Shown: positions 8,560 to 18,500 of the stretch, piece after piece | Numbering within the stretch: position 1 is the first letter of the stretch | How the letters are laid out: every line of letters begins with the position of its first letter | Assembly (NCBI GenBank): GCA_003280495.1 | Contig: QCET01000008.1 | Coordinates: 1-44,470 of the forward strand | Direction of reading: 5' to 3' | Length of the DNA stretch: 44,470 nt | Origin: Pelagibacteraceae bacterium AG-359-E06 | Lineage (GTDB): Bacteria; Pseudomonadota; Alphaproteobacteria; Pelagibacterales; Pelagibacteraceae | Notes under the pieces: generated by a model | What the model was told of the DNA's origin: nothing | Databases searched by the model: none | The model's input: the letters and a program-made list of their open reading frames with translations, nothing else | Made by a program: the position numbers and the translations under genes

Positions 8560-10788
8560 TTAAAAAACTCCACCAATTTGAAAATTAAAGCTTTCAGTCT
8601 TATCGGTACTTGCTTTTCTGATAGCATTAGAGAATGTTAAGCTTATTGGACCTACAGGTGACCACCATTCTAATGCAATACCTGCCGAAGTTCGAATGAA
8701 ATTACTTTCATCAACATTATCTGAATAATCGACGCCCCACACGTTTCCATTATCTAAAAAAACTAACGTTTTAGCATTCCAAGAATCTGGGAATGGATTT
8801 GGAAAAGTAGATTGAATAGACGCAGCTGCACCATAATTCCCACCTACATATATCTTGCCATCTTTTGGGCCTACGCCTCTTGACTCAAAGCCTCGTAAAG
8901 TTTTTCTACTTGAAAATATTCTATCACTTAATTTTACATCCTCATTAGTATCAAAAGTATTAATGTGTCTAAAAGATAATTTTAATGATCCTATGTAATC
9001 ATCACCAAATTTTGCATAGCTATTTGAAAATATTCTATTTCTTAAGTAAGGAACATCACTTGCTAAATGTGCAAAGGTTTGATTTATACCGTAAACATAC
9101 CCTGAACTAGGAAACAATCTCGAATTTCTTTTATCTTTACTAATTGATTGAGTTATACCGCTTGTAAAATAATTACCGTCTCTATTTGTTAAATTAGTAG
9201 ATGTATCAACTACATCAATTTTATCATAATCAAATAATACGCCTGGCTGATAATAAATATCTTCAAATAGTTCATACCTATATGAAGTTTGAGCTAATAC
9301 TTTAGAGCTCTCGTATCCTACGTTTGAAAAATCTTCGTCAATAATACCAATACTATTCTTAAGTGTATTTCCTGAATTTTTGTAATCAGGATTTATGATA
9401 TCAATAAATCCTGTAATCTTATCTTCTGTCAAAGAAAACTCTATGTTTGAAGCAATACCTGTTCCAAATAAATTTTTTTCAGATAACGAGCCTGTAATTA
9501 GACCTCCTGTAGAACCATAACCTGCTCCAGCACTAATAGAGCCAGTGGGTTGCTCCTCTACAGACAAATCAACTGAAACTAGATTATTTTCTTCATCTGT
9601 GATTTTATATTTTGTATCTTTAAATATTCCTGTTGATTTAATTCTATTAATAGAATTTTTCAGTTTTCTTCTGCTAAATGAATCACCTTCAACAAATTCA
9701 AGTTGATTTCTAATAACTTTTTCTTCAGTTATTTCATTACCATAAATATTAATATTTTTAACAAATCTCTTTACATCTTCCAACAAATAGACGTTAATGT
9801 TTATTAAATCATTATCTTTTACTTTTTCAATTCTTGTAAATGCAAAATCTAATTTTTGCTCGGTAAATAATTTATTTGCTTTTCTATCAAATTTAGAAAT
9901 TTGACTTTCATCATAAATTTTTTTGGATAACTTATTAATATTATTTTGTAAAGAATCTACAATATTTTTGTCAAATAAATTTTTTTGATCAATCACCTTT
10001 AATTCTCCAAATGAATATTTTTTGCCAGCTTCAATTGAGAAAATTATATTTGCATAATAATCATCAATTAACTCAACCTTATAAGAAGTAATTTGTACGT
10101 CGAAATATCCCTCGTTTAGATAAAAATCTTTTAATATACTAGTATCGCGCTTAATTATTTCGGGATTTATATTAGTGATTGATAAAAACTTCCACCAGTT
10201 ATGTCGTGTAGACTTTATAACATCTCGTAATTTGTTTGATTTAATTTTTTTATTACCTATAAAAAAAATATCCTTTATCTTAGTTTTATTTCCTTTTTCA
10301 ATTCTATAAACTAAATTAATTTTATTATCCTCAAGCTCTGATGTTATTAAATTTATTTTAGCTGCATAATATCCTGTATTTCTATAAAATAATTTAATAA
10401 TTTCTAAATCTTGTTTGGCTTTTGCTAAGTCAAAAAATTTGTTTTCCTTTAATACTACAAATTCATCAAATTGCTCAAGTACAGACCTTCTATTCTCTCC
10501 TTCAATGTAGAAAAAAGATATCATAGGATTTTCATTGACTTGAATTAATAGTATATTATTTGAAATTGAGAGAGTTACATCTGAGAAAAAACCAGTTTTA
10601 TAAATATTTTTTTGAGCTTCGTTAAGATCGCTTTCGGCGTAGTTTATATTTACTTTTAATTTCGAATATTCAATTATAACTTTTTTATCTATGCGATCGT
10701 TACCCTTAACCTCAATTTTTTTAAAAATATCAGCAAAAACAGTATTACAAAATAAAAGTAATAATATGGTTAAAGTTAATTTATTCAT
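8560..10788 (-). CDS. bamA: Outer-membrane protein assembly factor BamA
   Basis: Central Omp85-family protein that folds beta-barrel proteins into the outer membrane. The 742-residue protein has a signal peptide (about 1-19, hydrophobic 'LTLTILLLLFC' ending 'VFA'), a series of POTRA domains (about 22-420, with repeats such as 'FFIGNKKIKSNKLRDVI' and 'NIYGNEITEEKVIRNQL'), and a C-terminal barrel. The barrel has the conserved 'GRGxG'-type loop as 'LRGFESRGVGP' and ends in Phe ('FNFQIGGVF'), the usual outer-membrane signal. Its start overlaps the dxr stop by 8 bases. The protease gene rseP, normally found between dxr and bamA, is absent. A BamE-like lipoprotein is encoded at 29185-29655. Confidence 0.96.
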   Translation of the reverse strand: MNKLTLTILLLLFCNTVFADIFKKIEVKGNDRIDKKVIIEYSKLKVNINYAESDLNEAQKNIYKTGFFSDVTLSISNNILLIQVNENPMISFFYIEGENRRSVLEQFDEFVVLKENKFFDLAKAKQDLEIIKLFYRNTGYYAAKINLITSELEDNKINLVYRIEKGNKTKIKDIFFIGNKKIKSNKLRDVIKSTRHNWWKFLSITNINPEIIKRDTSILKDFYLNEGYFDVQITSYKVELIDDYYANIIFSIEAGKKYSFGELKVIDQKNLFDKNIVDSLQNNINKLSKKIYDESQISKFDRKANKLFTEQKLDFAFTRIEKVKDNDLININVYLLEDVKRFVKNINIYGNEITEEKVIRNQLEFVEGDSFSRRKLKNSINRIKSTGIFKDTKYKITDEENNLVSVDLSVEEQPTGSISAGAGYGSTGGLITGSLSEKNLFGTGIASNIEFSLTEDKITGFIDIINPDYKNSGNTLKNSIGIIDEDFSNVGYESSKVLAQTSYRYELFEDIYYQPGVLFDYDKIDVVDTSTNLTNRDGNYFTSGITQSISKDKRNSRLFPSSGYVYGINQTFAHLASDVPYLRNRIFSNSYAKFGDDYIGSLKLSFRHINTFDTNEDVKLSDRIFSSRKTLRGFESRGVGPKDGKIYVGGNYGAAASIQSTFPNPFPDSWNAKTLVFLDNGNVWGVDYSDNVDESNFIRTSAGIALEWWSPVGPISLTFSNAIRKASTDKTESFNFQIGGVF

Positions 10789-11947
10789 TATTTATATTCA
10801 AATTATAGTTCTTAGCAGTTTCAACGGCTTTTAATATATCTTTTTTACTTCTTATATATGTTTTGCATAAAGAAATAAATTTTTTATTCTTAAATAATTG
10901 CACTAAAATTAGGGAAATTTTATCAAATGTTATCTCTTTTTTCAAAAATTTATAAACTAACCTCTCATTTATAATACTAAAAAAAATCATCGCACCATGA
11001 CCTAATTTTGCAACGTTTTTTGCAATCTTAAGTAATTTAAACTTCTTGTCATCAGGCTTAAAAAATTGAAATACAGAGTTATCTAAAAAAATTTTTTTAT
11101 TTAAAAATTTAGTTTCTGAGATGTTTAAAGCATGAGATATAGGAATTTTCATGGAATTATTATGTGCAATAAAATAGTAAAATCCTGAATTTAATAATAA
11201 AACAGCATGAATTCTAGAAGATGGTTCAATCCTAATAGCAACATCTTCAGGTCTTAAGTTAAATATTATTAAAGCTTCAAAATATTCTAATACTTTGTTA
11301 GCCAATGTAGCGGAGTCTATAGATATTTTTTTTCCCATACTCCAGTTTGGATGTTTTAAAGCTTGTTTGACTGAAATTTTTTTATATTTAATTTTTTTGT
11401 TAAAAAAGGGCCCACCTGATGCAGTAAGAAATATTTTTTTTATATTTTTTTTAAAATTAGGATTATTATCTAATATTGAGAAAATTGAAAAATGCTCAGA
11501 GTCTATTGGAATTAACTTACATTTATTTTTTTTCAATTCCTTTATTAATATTTTGTTTCCTAAAACTATCGATTCTTTATTAGCTATTAATAAATTTCTT
11601 GATACTTTCGATATACTAATAGTTGATATGAAACCATCGTTTCCTGCAATAGAGGAAATACAAAAATCTATTTTACCATTTATTTTTTTTACCAATTTAT
11701 TTAAATCATTAAATACCCGACATTTTAAATTTTGATTTTTATTTAAAAATTTTAGATATGCTGCAGTGTTTTTAATTAATATATATTTCGGCTTATAAAG
11801 CAGCACTTGCTTTTTTAACAAAGCAATATTTTTATTACATGATATAAAGGACAATCTTATTTGACTTTTTTCTTTTTTAATTAAAGATAATGTTTGAACA
11901 CCTATTGAACCAGTAGATCCTAAAATTCCTAAAGATTTGTATTTCAT
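10781..11947 (-). CDS. dxr: 1-deoxy-D-xylulose 5-phosphate reductoisomerase
   Basis: Second step of the MEP isoprenoid pathway, supplying precursors for UppS two genes upstream. The 388-residue protein has the NADPH-binding 'GSTGSIG' (10-16), 'LTASGGPF' (E. coli Ser186 region), 'HPNWSMG' (His209 equivalent, near 200) and 'SIDSATLANKVLEYFEA' holding the Ser, Asn-Lys and Glu ligands. These catalytic residues are intact. The next conserved segment reads 'EPSSRIHAV' where most homologues have 'HPQSxIHSM', and the following 'DGS' is not evident. It overlaps cdsA by 4 bases (ATGA) and bamA by 8. Confidence 0.95.
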   Translation of the reverse strand: MKYKSLGILGSTGSIGVQTLSLIKKEKSQIRLSFISCNKNIALLKKQVLLYKPKYILIKNTAAYLKFLNKNQNLKCRVFNDLNKLVKKINGKIDFCISSIAGNDGFISTISISKVSRNLLIANKESIVLGNKILIKELKKNKCKLIPIDSEHFSIFSILDNNPNFKKNIKKIFLTASGGPFFNKKIKYKKISVKQALKHPNWSMGKKISIDSATLANKVLEYFEALIIFNLRPEDVAIRIEPSSRIHAVLLLNSGFYYFIAHNNSMKIPISHALNISETKFLNKKIFLDNSVFQFFKPDDKKFKLLKIAKNVAKLGHGAMIFFSIINERLVYKFLKKEITFDKISLILVQLFKNKKFISLCKTYIRSKKDILKAVETAKNYNLNINNE

Positions 11948-12570
11948 AAATTAATAATAATAAAAAATATTATAGATGATATAACCAAACCATCAATCCT
12001 GTCCAATACGCCACCATGATCACCTAAAATTTTAGAATAATCTTTTAGACCATACTTTCTTTTGTAATATGAAAAAAATAAATCTCCGAAAATTGAAGAA
12101 ATGCAAATTGTTATTTGTAATAAAAATATATAAATAATATTATTTTCTAATATGTCATTATAAATAAGAAAAATAAATGCGAATTGTGAAAAAAATAACG
12201 ATCCAAAAAAACCTTCAAAAGTTTTATTTGGGCTAATTATTTTTAATTTTTTTTTTCCAAATTGTTTACCGATATAGTATCCTGCAGTATCACTGATCCA
12301 TACGATCAATAGTAACCAAATACAATTAATATTATTATCTAGATTAATACAAAATAAAGAAATAGAAAAAATTAAAAGAATTATAATTCCTAAAGCTTTA
12401 TCAAGTATTTTATTAATTGACCTGTTCCACTCGTAAACAGATAAAAAAAATATTATTATAATATTAACTAAAAAAACTTTATGATTAAAAGTTGATAGGA
12501 TTATATAAGGAGCTAAGATTAAAGATATAAATATTCTATGCCGTAAAAAATAATTTAAATTATTTACCAT
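11944..12570 (-). CDS. cdsA: Phosphatidate cytidylyltransferase
   Basis: Makes CDP-diacylglycerol, the branch point of phospholipid synthesis, in the inner membrane. The 208-residue protein has several hydrophobic segments (roughly 10-45, 58-75, 80-100, 115-135, 145-165, 192-207). It carries the family signature near 166-193: 'SYYKRKYGLKDYSKILGDHG' followed by 'GVLDRID'. 'SPNKTFEG' near 103 is also conserved. It is short for the family (about 270-285), mostly by trimmed N-terminal helices, as in other reduced alphaproteobacteria. It overlaps uppS by 11 bases and dxr by 4. Confidence 0.94.
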   Translation of the reverse strand: MVNNLNYFLRHRIFISLILAPYIILSTFNHKVFLVNIIIIFFLSVYEWNRSINKILDKALGIIILLIFSISLFCINLDNNINCIWLLLIVWISDTAGYYIGKQFGKKKLKIISPNKTFEGFFGSLFFSQFAFIFLIYNDILENNIIYIFLLQITICISSIFGDLFFSYYKRKYGLKDYSKILGDHGGVLDRIDGLVISSIIFFIIINL

Positions 12571-13234
12571 AATTTCTTTTTATAACCTTAAAATTACGTA
12601 AAATATTGCTTAAATCTTTTGAATTGAAATCTGGCCATAATTTTTTAACAAAAAAAATCTCTGTATAAGATATTTGCCACAACAAAAAATCACTTAACCT
12701 TTTATGACCGCCTGTTCTTATTAACAAATCTGGATCAGGAAATAATTTTGTATATAAGGTTTTATTAACAGTTTTTTCATTTATATTTAATTTTTTATTT
12801 TTTATACATTTAAACGCATTAAGTAATTCTTTTTTTGAACTATAGTTAAAAGCAATATTAATATGTAATTTTGGTCTCTTCTCGTTTCTATTATTATAAA
12901 TATTTATTAGCTTTTTTATTTTTAAAGGTAATCTATTTTGCTCACCGATAAATTTTACACTAATCTTTTTCTTTTTTAACTCTAAATAATTTTTATTTAA
13001 ATAATTATCTAATAATGAAAAAATATATTTTATTTCTACTGTTGATCTTTTCCAATTATCAAAAGAAAAAGTATATAATGTTAAATACCTAATTTTTAAG
13101 TTAACAATTTTTTTAATGATATTCTTTAAATTTTCTAATCCTTTTGAATGACCATAAGAGCGGTTTTTATTTTTTGCTCTCGCCCATCTACCATTTCCAT
13201 CCATAATAATGGCCAGATGTCGAATTTTATTCAT
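12560..13234 (-). CDS. uppS: Undecaprenyl diphosphate synthase (cis-prenyltransferase)
   Basis: Builds the C55 carrier lipid for peptidoglycan and surface glycans from FPP and IPP. The 224-residue protein has 'AIIMDGNGRWAR' (8-19) with the catalytic Asp12, 'YTFSFDNWKRS' near 65 and the C-terminal signature 'DLLIRTGGHKRLSDFLLWQ' near 170-190; most homologues have 'SGExRxSNFLLWQ' here. Length is close to the usual 230-250. It overlaps frr by 4 bases upstream and cdsA by 11 downstream. Confidence 0.95.
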   Translation of the reverse strand: MNKIRHLAIIMDGNGRWARAKNKNRSYGHSKGLENLKNIIKKIVNLKIRYLTLYTFSFDNWKRSTVEIKYIFSLLDNYLNKNYLELKKKKISVKFIGEQNRLPLKIKKLINIYNNRNEKRPKLHINIAFNYSSKKELLNAFKCIKNKKLNINEKTVNKTLYTKLFPDPDLLIRTGGHKRLSDFLLWQISYTEIFFVKKLWPDFNSKDLSNILRNFKVIKRNYGK

Positions 13235-13785
13235 ACTGTAAGGATGTCTTTTTCTTTTTGTTTAATTTTATCTTCAATTAGTTTTATATAATTATCAGTA
13301 ATCTTTTGTAACTCATTTGCAAATTTCTTATTTTCATCATCAGAAATAATTTTATCCTTGTTATCTTTTTTAATTTTGTCCATACCTTCTCTTCTTATAT
13401 TTCTAATAGAAATTTTAATTTTTTCAGATTGTTGAGAAACTATTTTTGTTAATTCTTTCCTTCTCTCCTCAGAAAGTTTTGGTACAGGTACTCGAATAAT
13501 TTGACCATCCACTAAAGGATTAAGATTTAAATCAGATTCTCTGATACTTTTTTCAATAAATTTTACATTATTTTGATCCCAAACTTGTAAACTTAATGTT
13601 TGATGATCTGGTGTTGAAATAGAGGATAGTTGTTTAATTGGCATTGCCTGGCCATAAACTTCGACTTTAAGCAAATCAAGCATGTTTGCATGCGCCCTTC
13701 CAGTTCTAATAGAAGAAAGGTCTCTCTCTAAGCTTCCTAAAGAATCTTTCATTTTTTTTTCAAATGATTTTAATAATTCGCTCAT
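13231..13785 (-). CDS. frr: Ribosome recycling factor
   Basis: Splits the post-termination ribosome together with EF-G. The 184-residue length matches the family. The first domain helix has 'SLGSLERDLSSIRTGRAHANMLDLLKV', shown here in two parts: 'LERDLSSIRTGRA' (about 18-30) and 'HANMLDLLKVEVYG'. It is followed by 'PIKQLSSIS' and the C-terminal helices with 'EERRKELTKIVSQQSEKIKI'. The gene starts only 6 bases after the tsf stop; pyrH (UMP kinase), which normally lies between tsf and frr, is absent. It overlaps uppS by 4 bases. Confidence 0.97.
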   Translation of the reverse strand: MSELLKSFEKKMKDSLGSLERDLSSIRTGRAHANMLDLLKVEVYGQAMPIKQLSSISTPDHQTLSLQVWDQNNVKFIEKSIRESDLNLNPLVDGQIIRVPVPKLSEERRKELTKIVSQQSEKIKISIRNIRREGMDKIKKDNKDKIISDDENKKFANELQKITDNYIKLIEDKIKQKEKDILTV

Positions 13786-13791
13786 AATAAA

Positions 13792-14697
13792 TTATTTCGT
13801 CAAATTTTTTACTTCTTCATTAAAATTAGATTTGTTTATTATAATACCCTCACCTACTTTTAATCTTTTAAAATTTGTAATCTTGAATTGAATATTATGA
13901 GATTTTGAAAAATTCTCTATAGCTTTTTCAACAGTAACATCTGGATCAATCACCCATTTCTGTTTTAATAACGAATTTTCAGATATTATTTTTGAAATTT
14001 TACCATCGATAATTTTGTTTAAAATATCTGATGGCTTTTTGTCGTCTTTTAACTGTTCAATTATTATTTTTTTTTCATTTTCTATGAAATTATTATCTAT
14101 ACCTTTCTCGTCAATTGACATTGGATTTAAAGCAGCAATATGCATACAAATATTCATAGCTAATTCTTTTGCTATTTCTTCATGATCAGTATTATAAGAT
14201 AATAGAACTCCAATTTTACCTGTGCTATCTGAAGCTTTATTATGTAAATAACGAGCTATAAAGCCATCACAAATAATTTTCTCAAATTTTCTAATTTTAA
14301 TATTTTCTCCAATTTTCGCAATAAGTTTTGTTATTGCTTGCTCGATAGTTTCATTTTGGTTTATTTCTAATTTTTTTAGATCGTCTGTTGTATTTGCTTC
14401 TAAAGATTTGTTTGCAACTTCTTCACAAAAATTAATAAATTCTTTATTTTTAGCAACAAAATCAGTTTCAGAATTTATTTCTATTAAAATTCCAACCTTA
14501 TTAGATATACACGTTGCAACCAATCCTTCAGCTGCATCTCTAGAACTTTTCTTGGCAGCTTTTAAAATTCCTTTCTTTCTTAAAAAATCTACAGCTTGGT
14601 CAATATCGTTATTATTTTCTGATAAAGCAGTCTTGCAATCCTGCATACCAGCTCCGGTTATTTCCCTAAGTTCTTTAACTTTTTCAAGAGTAGACAT
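13792..14697 (-). CDS. tsf: Translation elongation factor Ts
   Basis: Nucleotide-exchange factor for EF-Tu. The 301-residue protein has the N-terminal UBA-like domain with 'VKELREITGAGMQDCKTAL' (about 7-25), the EF-Tu-contacting 'SETDFVAKN' (about 76-84), two core subdomains and a C-terminal module. It follows rpsB by 8 bases, the near-universal bacterial rpsB-tsf pair, so it should share the rpsB leader control. The last residues are a Lys/Asn-rich tail. Confidence 0.97.
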   Translation of the reverse strand: MSTLEKVKELREITGAGMQDCKTALSENNNDIDQAVDFLRKKGILKAAKKSSRDAAEGLVATCISNKVGILIEINSETDFVAKNKEFINFCEEVANKSLEANTTDDLKKLEINQNETIEQAITKLIAKIGENIKIRKFEKIICDGFIARYLHNKASDSTGKIGVLLSYNTDHEEIAKELAMNICMHIAALNPMSIDEKGIDNNFIENEKKIIIEQLKDDKKPSDILNKIIDGKISKIISENSLLKQKWVIDPDVTVEKAIENFSKSHNIQFKITNFKRLKVGEGIIINKSNFNEEVKNLTK

Positions 14698-14705
14698 AAA
14701 AAAAA

Positions 14706-15443
14706 TTATTTTTCTTTTACTGCGTCTTTAGAGGTTTTTACTTTTTCTGTTGCGAGAATATTTTTTTTTGCATCAATTATCGTTTTTTGAACTAAGTCAC
14801 AGTACAAATTTATAGATCGTCTAGCATCATCATTTCCAGGGATTGGATAGGTAATATTTTCTGGATTAGAATTGCTATCAACTATAGCCACAATTGGAAT
14901 ATTAAGTTTTTTACCTTCTAAAACTGCTAATGACTCTATATTGGTATCAATTATAAAAATCATATCAGGTAATTTTCTCATTTTGCTTATTCCGCCTAAA
15001 GATCTCTCTAACTTATCTCTTTCTACTGTCATTTTAATTAATTCTTTTTTTGTAAATCCAGTATCTTCTTTTTTTAAATCTTCATTTAATCTTTTTAATC
15101 TTTTTATTGAATTATTAATCGTATTCCAATTAGTAAGCATACCACCTAACCATCTATGATTAACATAGTAGCTTTCTGTTTCTTTTGCTAAGTTTGAAAT
15201 AAGTTCAGAGGCTTGTTTTTTTGTAGATACAAATAATAATTTACCACCATTTGAGACGCTTTTGTGTATCTCTATTAATGCTTTATTTAATAATTCTAAT
15301 GTTTGGGACAAGTCAATTATATGAACAGAATTCTTCTCGCCATATATGTATTGCTTCATTTTAGGGTTCCATCTAAATGTTTTATGTCCCAGATGAACAC
15401 CTGCTTCTAAAAGATCTTTTATACTTACGTTTGGTAAATTCAT
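14706..15443 (-). CDS. rpsB: 30S ribosomal protein S2
   Basis: Small-subunit protein at the 30S head-body junction; in enterobacteria S2 represses its own operon through the mRNA leader. The 245-residue protein has the standard opening 'LLEAGVHLGHKTFRWNPKM' (about 12-30), 'FVSTKKQASELI' near 70, 'HRWLGGMLTNW' near 97 and 'PIPGNDDARRSI' near 200. It is preceded by a 119-base gap with a foldable leader, the largest intergenic space in the 22-gene run. dnaE lies upstream on the same strand. Confidence 0.97.
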   Translation of the reverse strand: MNLPNVSIKDLLEAGVHLGHKTFRWNPKMKQYIYGEKNSVHIIDLSQTLELLNKALIEIHKSVSNGGKLLFVSTKKQASELISNLAKETESYYVNHRWLGGMLTNWNTINNSIKRLKRLNEDLKKEDTGFTKKELIKMTVERDKLERSLGGISKMRKLPDMIFIIDTNIESLAVLEGKKLNIPIVAIVDSNSNPENITYPIPGNDDARRSINLYCDLVQKTIIDAKKNILATEKVKTSKDAVKEK

Positions 15444-15562
15444 AATTTTAACCGGTTATTCCACCGAGGAAACTACCACAAAAGTGGACCGGGGGTTACA
15501 AACCACTTTCCTCTGCGAATTTTTTTAATTTTATAATTAAAAATATCCTTTATTACAAGCAA
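15444..15562 (-). ncRNA. Candidate structured 5' leader of rpsB (likely cis-regulatory)
   Basis: This gap between dnaE and rpsB has an AT-rich upstream part (15521-15562) and a clearly more GC-rich core (15451-15517) next to the S2 start. On the minus strand GAGGAAA (15513-15507) can pair with TTTCCTC (15472-15466), 7 pairs, enclosing the hairpin CCAC-TTTT-GTGG (15487-15476). A competing helix AAAGTGG (15509-15503) with CCACTTT (15487-15481), also 7 pairs, excludes the first. CCGGT (15492-15488) can pair with ACCGG (15456-15452), 8 bases before the start codon, as a pseudoknot. Autogenous control by S2 is known elsewhere; its use here is inference. I cannot assign it to a named RNA family. 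It has no T-loop or anticodon arm, so it is not a tRNA. Confidence 0.6.
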
Positions 15563-18500
15563 TTAATTCTTTATATTAATGTCAATACCCTCAGATTTTA
15601 AGTGTTTTATGTCATCATAATTAACGTTTCTTGTTTTCGATAGGCGAAAATTATAAAGTAGATTATCTTGTTTATATTTAAGATTTACAATAGTCGATCC
15701 TTTCTGATTTTTTAGATAATTTTTTAGATTTTTAAGACTATTGCTACTATCTATAAATATATTGATTTCTTTAATGTTTTTAGGTTTTAAATTTTCAATA
15801 AAAAAAACTCTTGTAACATTTATTCGCTCAGTTCCGTCTTTGGCTAAATCTTTTTTAGTATTTATAATAAAAGAGTTACCAACCTTCAAATATTGCCTAT
15901 TTTCAATTAAATTTTCAGAAAATAAAAATAATTCAAACATTTGACTCAAATCTGTAAATTTAGCAATTGCATACGGACTACCTCTTGCAGTTTTTTTTTC
16001 TTGCAGTTTCATCAAAGTTCCACTCAAAACACATGTTTTAAGTTTTGAGTTTAATTTAAAATCTTTGTAAGTAATAACTTTTAAATCATCTAATAAAGCA
16101 CTGTGATTTTTAAGGGGATGCTCACTTACAAAGAAACCGATGGATTCAAATTCTTTTTCAATAATTTCTGACTCTTTCCATTGTTTGACATCATTTAAAT
16201 TAATAACTTGAGAGGTTTTTTCTTCTGCAAAAAGGTTGAGGTTATTGCTAGTAACTTCTGAAGTTTTGGAAGCTTTTATTAAATCCGGGACGCTTTCATA
16301 AATTTTCCTCCTATTTTTTTCAAGACAATCAAAAGCACCGGCCTTGATAAGTCCTTCTAATTGTAATTTATTTAAATTTTTACTCGAATTTCTTGATAAA
16401 AAATCATTTAGATTTTCATATTCGCCATTTTTCTCTCTTTCTAAAACAATTTTTGAAATACTATCGTAACCTACTGCTTTAATTGCAGATAATGCATAAT
16501 AAATTTCTTCACTCTTATTTGGTAAAAACTCTGAGAAGGAATTATTTATACATGGAGGCAAAATTTTTAATTTTAGTTTTTTTAATTCTTCATAAAATAA
16601 ATTTAATTTATCGGTATTTGAAAGCTCAGTATTCATAGAGGCACAAAAAAAGTAGATTGGATAATGTTTTTTTAAATATGCAGTTTGATAAGCTATTAAC
16701 GCATAGGCAGCGGCATGACTTTTATTAAATCCGTATTGTGCGAATTTCTCAACTAATTGAAAAATATACGTAGCTTGATCTTTAGATATTCCATTTTTTA
16801 TTGCTCCCTCTATAAAATCTTTTTTTTGTCTTTCCATTTCTGCTGATTTTTTTTTACCCATTGCTTTTCTCAAAATATCAGCTTTGCTAGCAGAAAAATT
16901 TGATAATGTTTGTGCAATTTGCATTACTTGTTCTTGATAAATAATTACACCATAAGTTTCATTTAAAACAGTTTTTAAGGTTGGGTGTATATAATCGATT
17001 TTTTCTTTGCCATGTTTTCTATTTATATAAGTTGGAATATTTTGCATAGGTCCTGGTCTATATAATGCTACCAACGCAATAATATCTTCAAACTTATTTG
17101 GTTTTAATTGTTTTAATACTTCCCTCATGCCAGAACTTTCAAGTTGAAAAATGCCCATTGTTTCTCCAGAGCTTAATAAATCAAATGTTTCTTGGTCATT
17201 TAAGTTAAGTTTTGAAATATCAAAATTAGGATTATCTTTTTTTATAAAGTTAACAGCTTTCTTTATCACTGTTAAGGTTTTCAATCCAAGCAAGTCAAAT
17301 TTAACTAGACCTGCGTCTTCAGATGATTTCATATCAAATTGGGTTACAGGTATAGGAATATTAGAAGATAAATCTTTATATAAAGGGACAATTTTTTTTA
17401 AGTCCTTATCTCCAATAACTATTCCTGCCGCATGAGTCGCGATATTTCTATACAATCCTTCCAATTTTAAGGAATAATTAATTAATTTTTTAATGTTTTG
17501 ATCTTCTTTCTGCGCTTGTAAAATTCTTGGTTCTATTGCAATTGACTCTGCTAAAGAAAGTGGCCTTGAAGGATCGAAAGGTATCATTTTGCATAATTGG
17601 TCAACCCTTCCATACGGTAGTCCAATCACTCTTCCAATATCTCTTAAAGCCATTCTCGCTTGCAATTTTCCAAAAGTAATAATTTGTGCAACTTTATTTT
17701 GATATTTATCTTTCACATAATTTATAACTGAATCTCTTCCTTCCTGACAAAAGTCGATATCAAAGTCTGGCATGCTAATTCTATCTGGGTTTAAAAAACG
17801 CTCAAAAATTAATCCAAATCTTATAGGATCTAAATCCGTAATAGATAAACACCAAGCAACTAATGATCCAGCACCAGATCCTCTTCCTGGTCCAACGGGT
17901 ATGAAGTTTTTTTTTGCCCATTTTACATAGTCAGAAACAATCAAAAAATATCCAGCAAATTTCATTTTTATTATTATTTCTAATTCATATTTAAGACGAC
18001 TATTGTATAATTTATCAACAGAATTTTTTTTATTTTCATCGGTTATGTTTTTAAATACAAAATTTTCTAATCGATATTTTAATCCTTCATATGCCTGTTC
18101 TTTAATAGCTGAATCAAGATTTATATTATTATCTTTTAGATTTGGTAGTAATGGTTGACATTTTTTGGGAAAATATTTTATTTTTTTTATAAGATTAAAG
18201 TTATTAGCTAAAGCATCTGGTAAATCTTTAAATAATAATTTCATTTCGTCAGATGATTTAAGATAATGTTCTGATGAATATTTTAATCTTTTTTTCTCAT
18301 TCACATAAGTTTTTTCACCTACACATATGTATGCATCGTGAGCTTCGTACATATCTTTTTCAATATAAAAAACTTCATGTGTTGCAATAATAGGTATTGA
18401 TAATTTATTGCTAAAAAATAGTAATTTTTTTTCAATTAAATTGTCATTTACCTCTTTATGTCTTTGAATTTCAATGTATAGATCGTCTTTTATTTTTCTC

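Noticed and set aside
15476-15487. Hairpin CCAC-TTTT-GTGG as a terminator of dnaE
   Set aside because: The stem is short and no T-run follows on the minus strand; it fits better as part of the rpsB leader fold.
15451-15517. A tRNA or small stable RNA in the dnaE-rpsB gap
   Set aside because: No T-loop, CCA end, anticodon arm or cloverleaf can be drawn; the core runs right up to the rpsB start.
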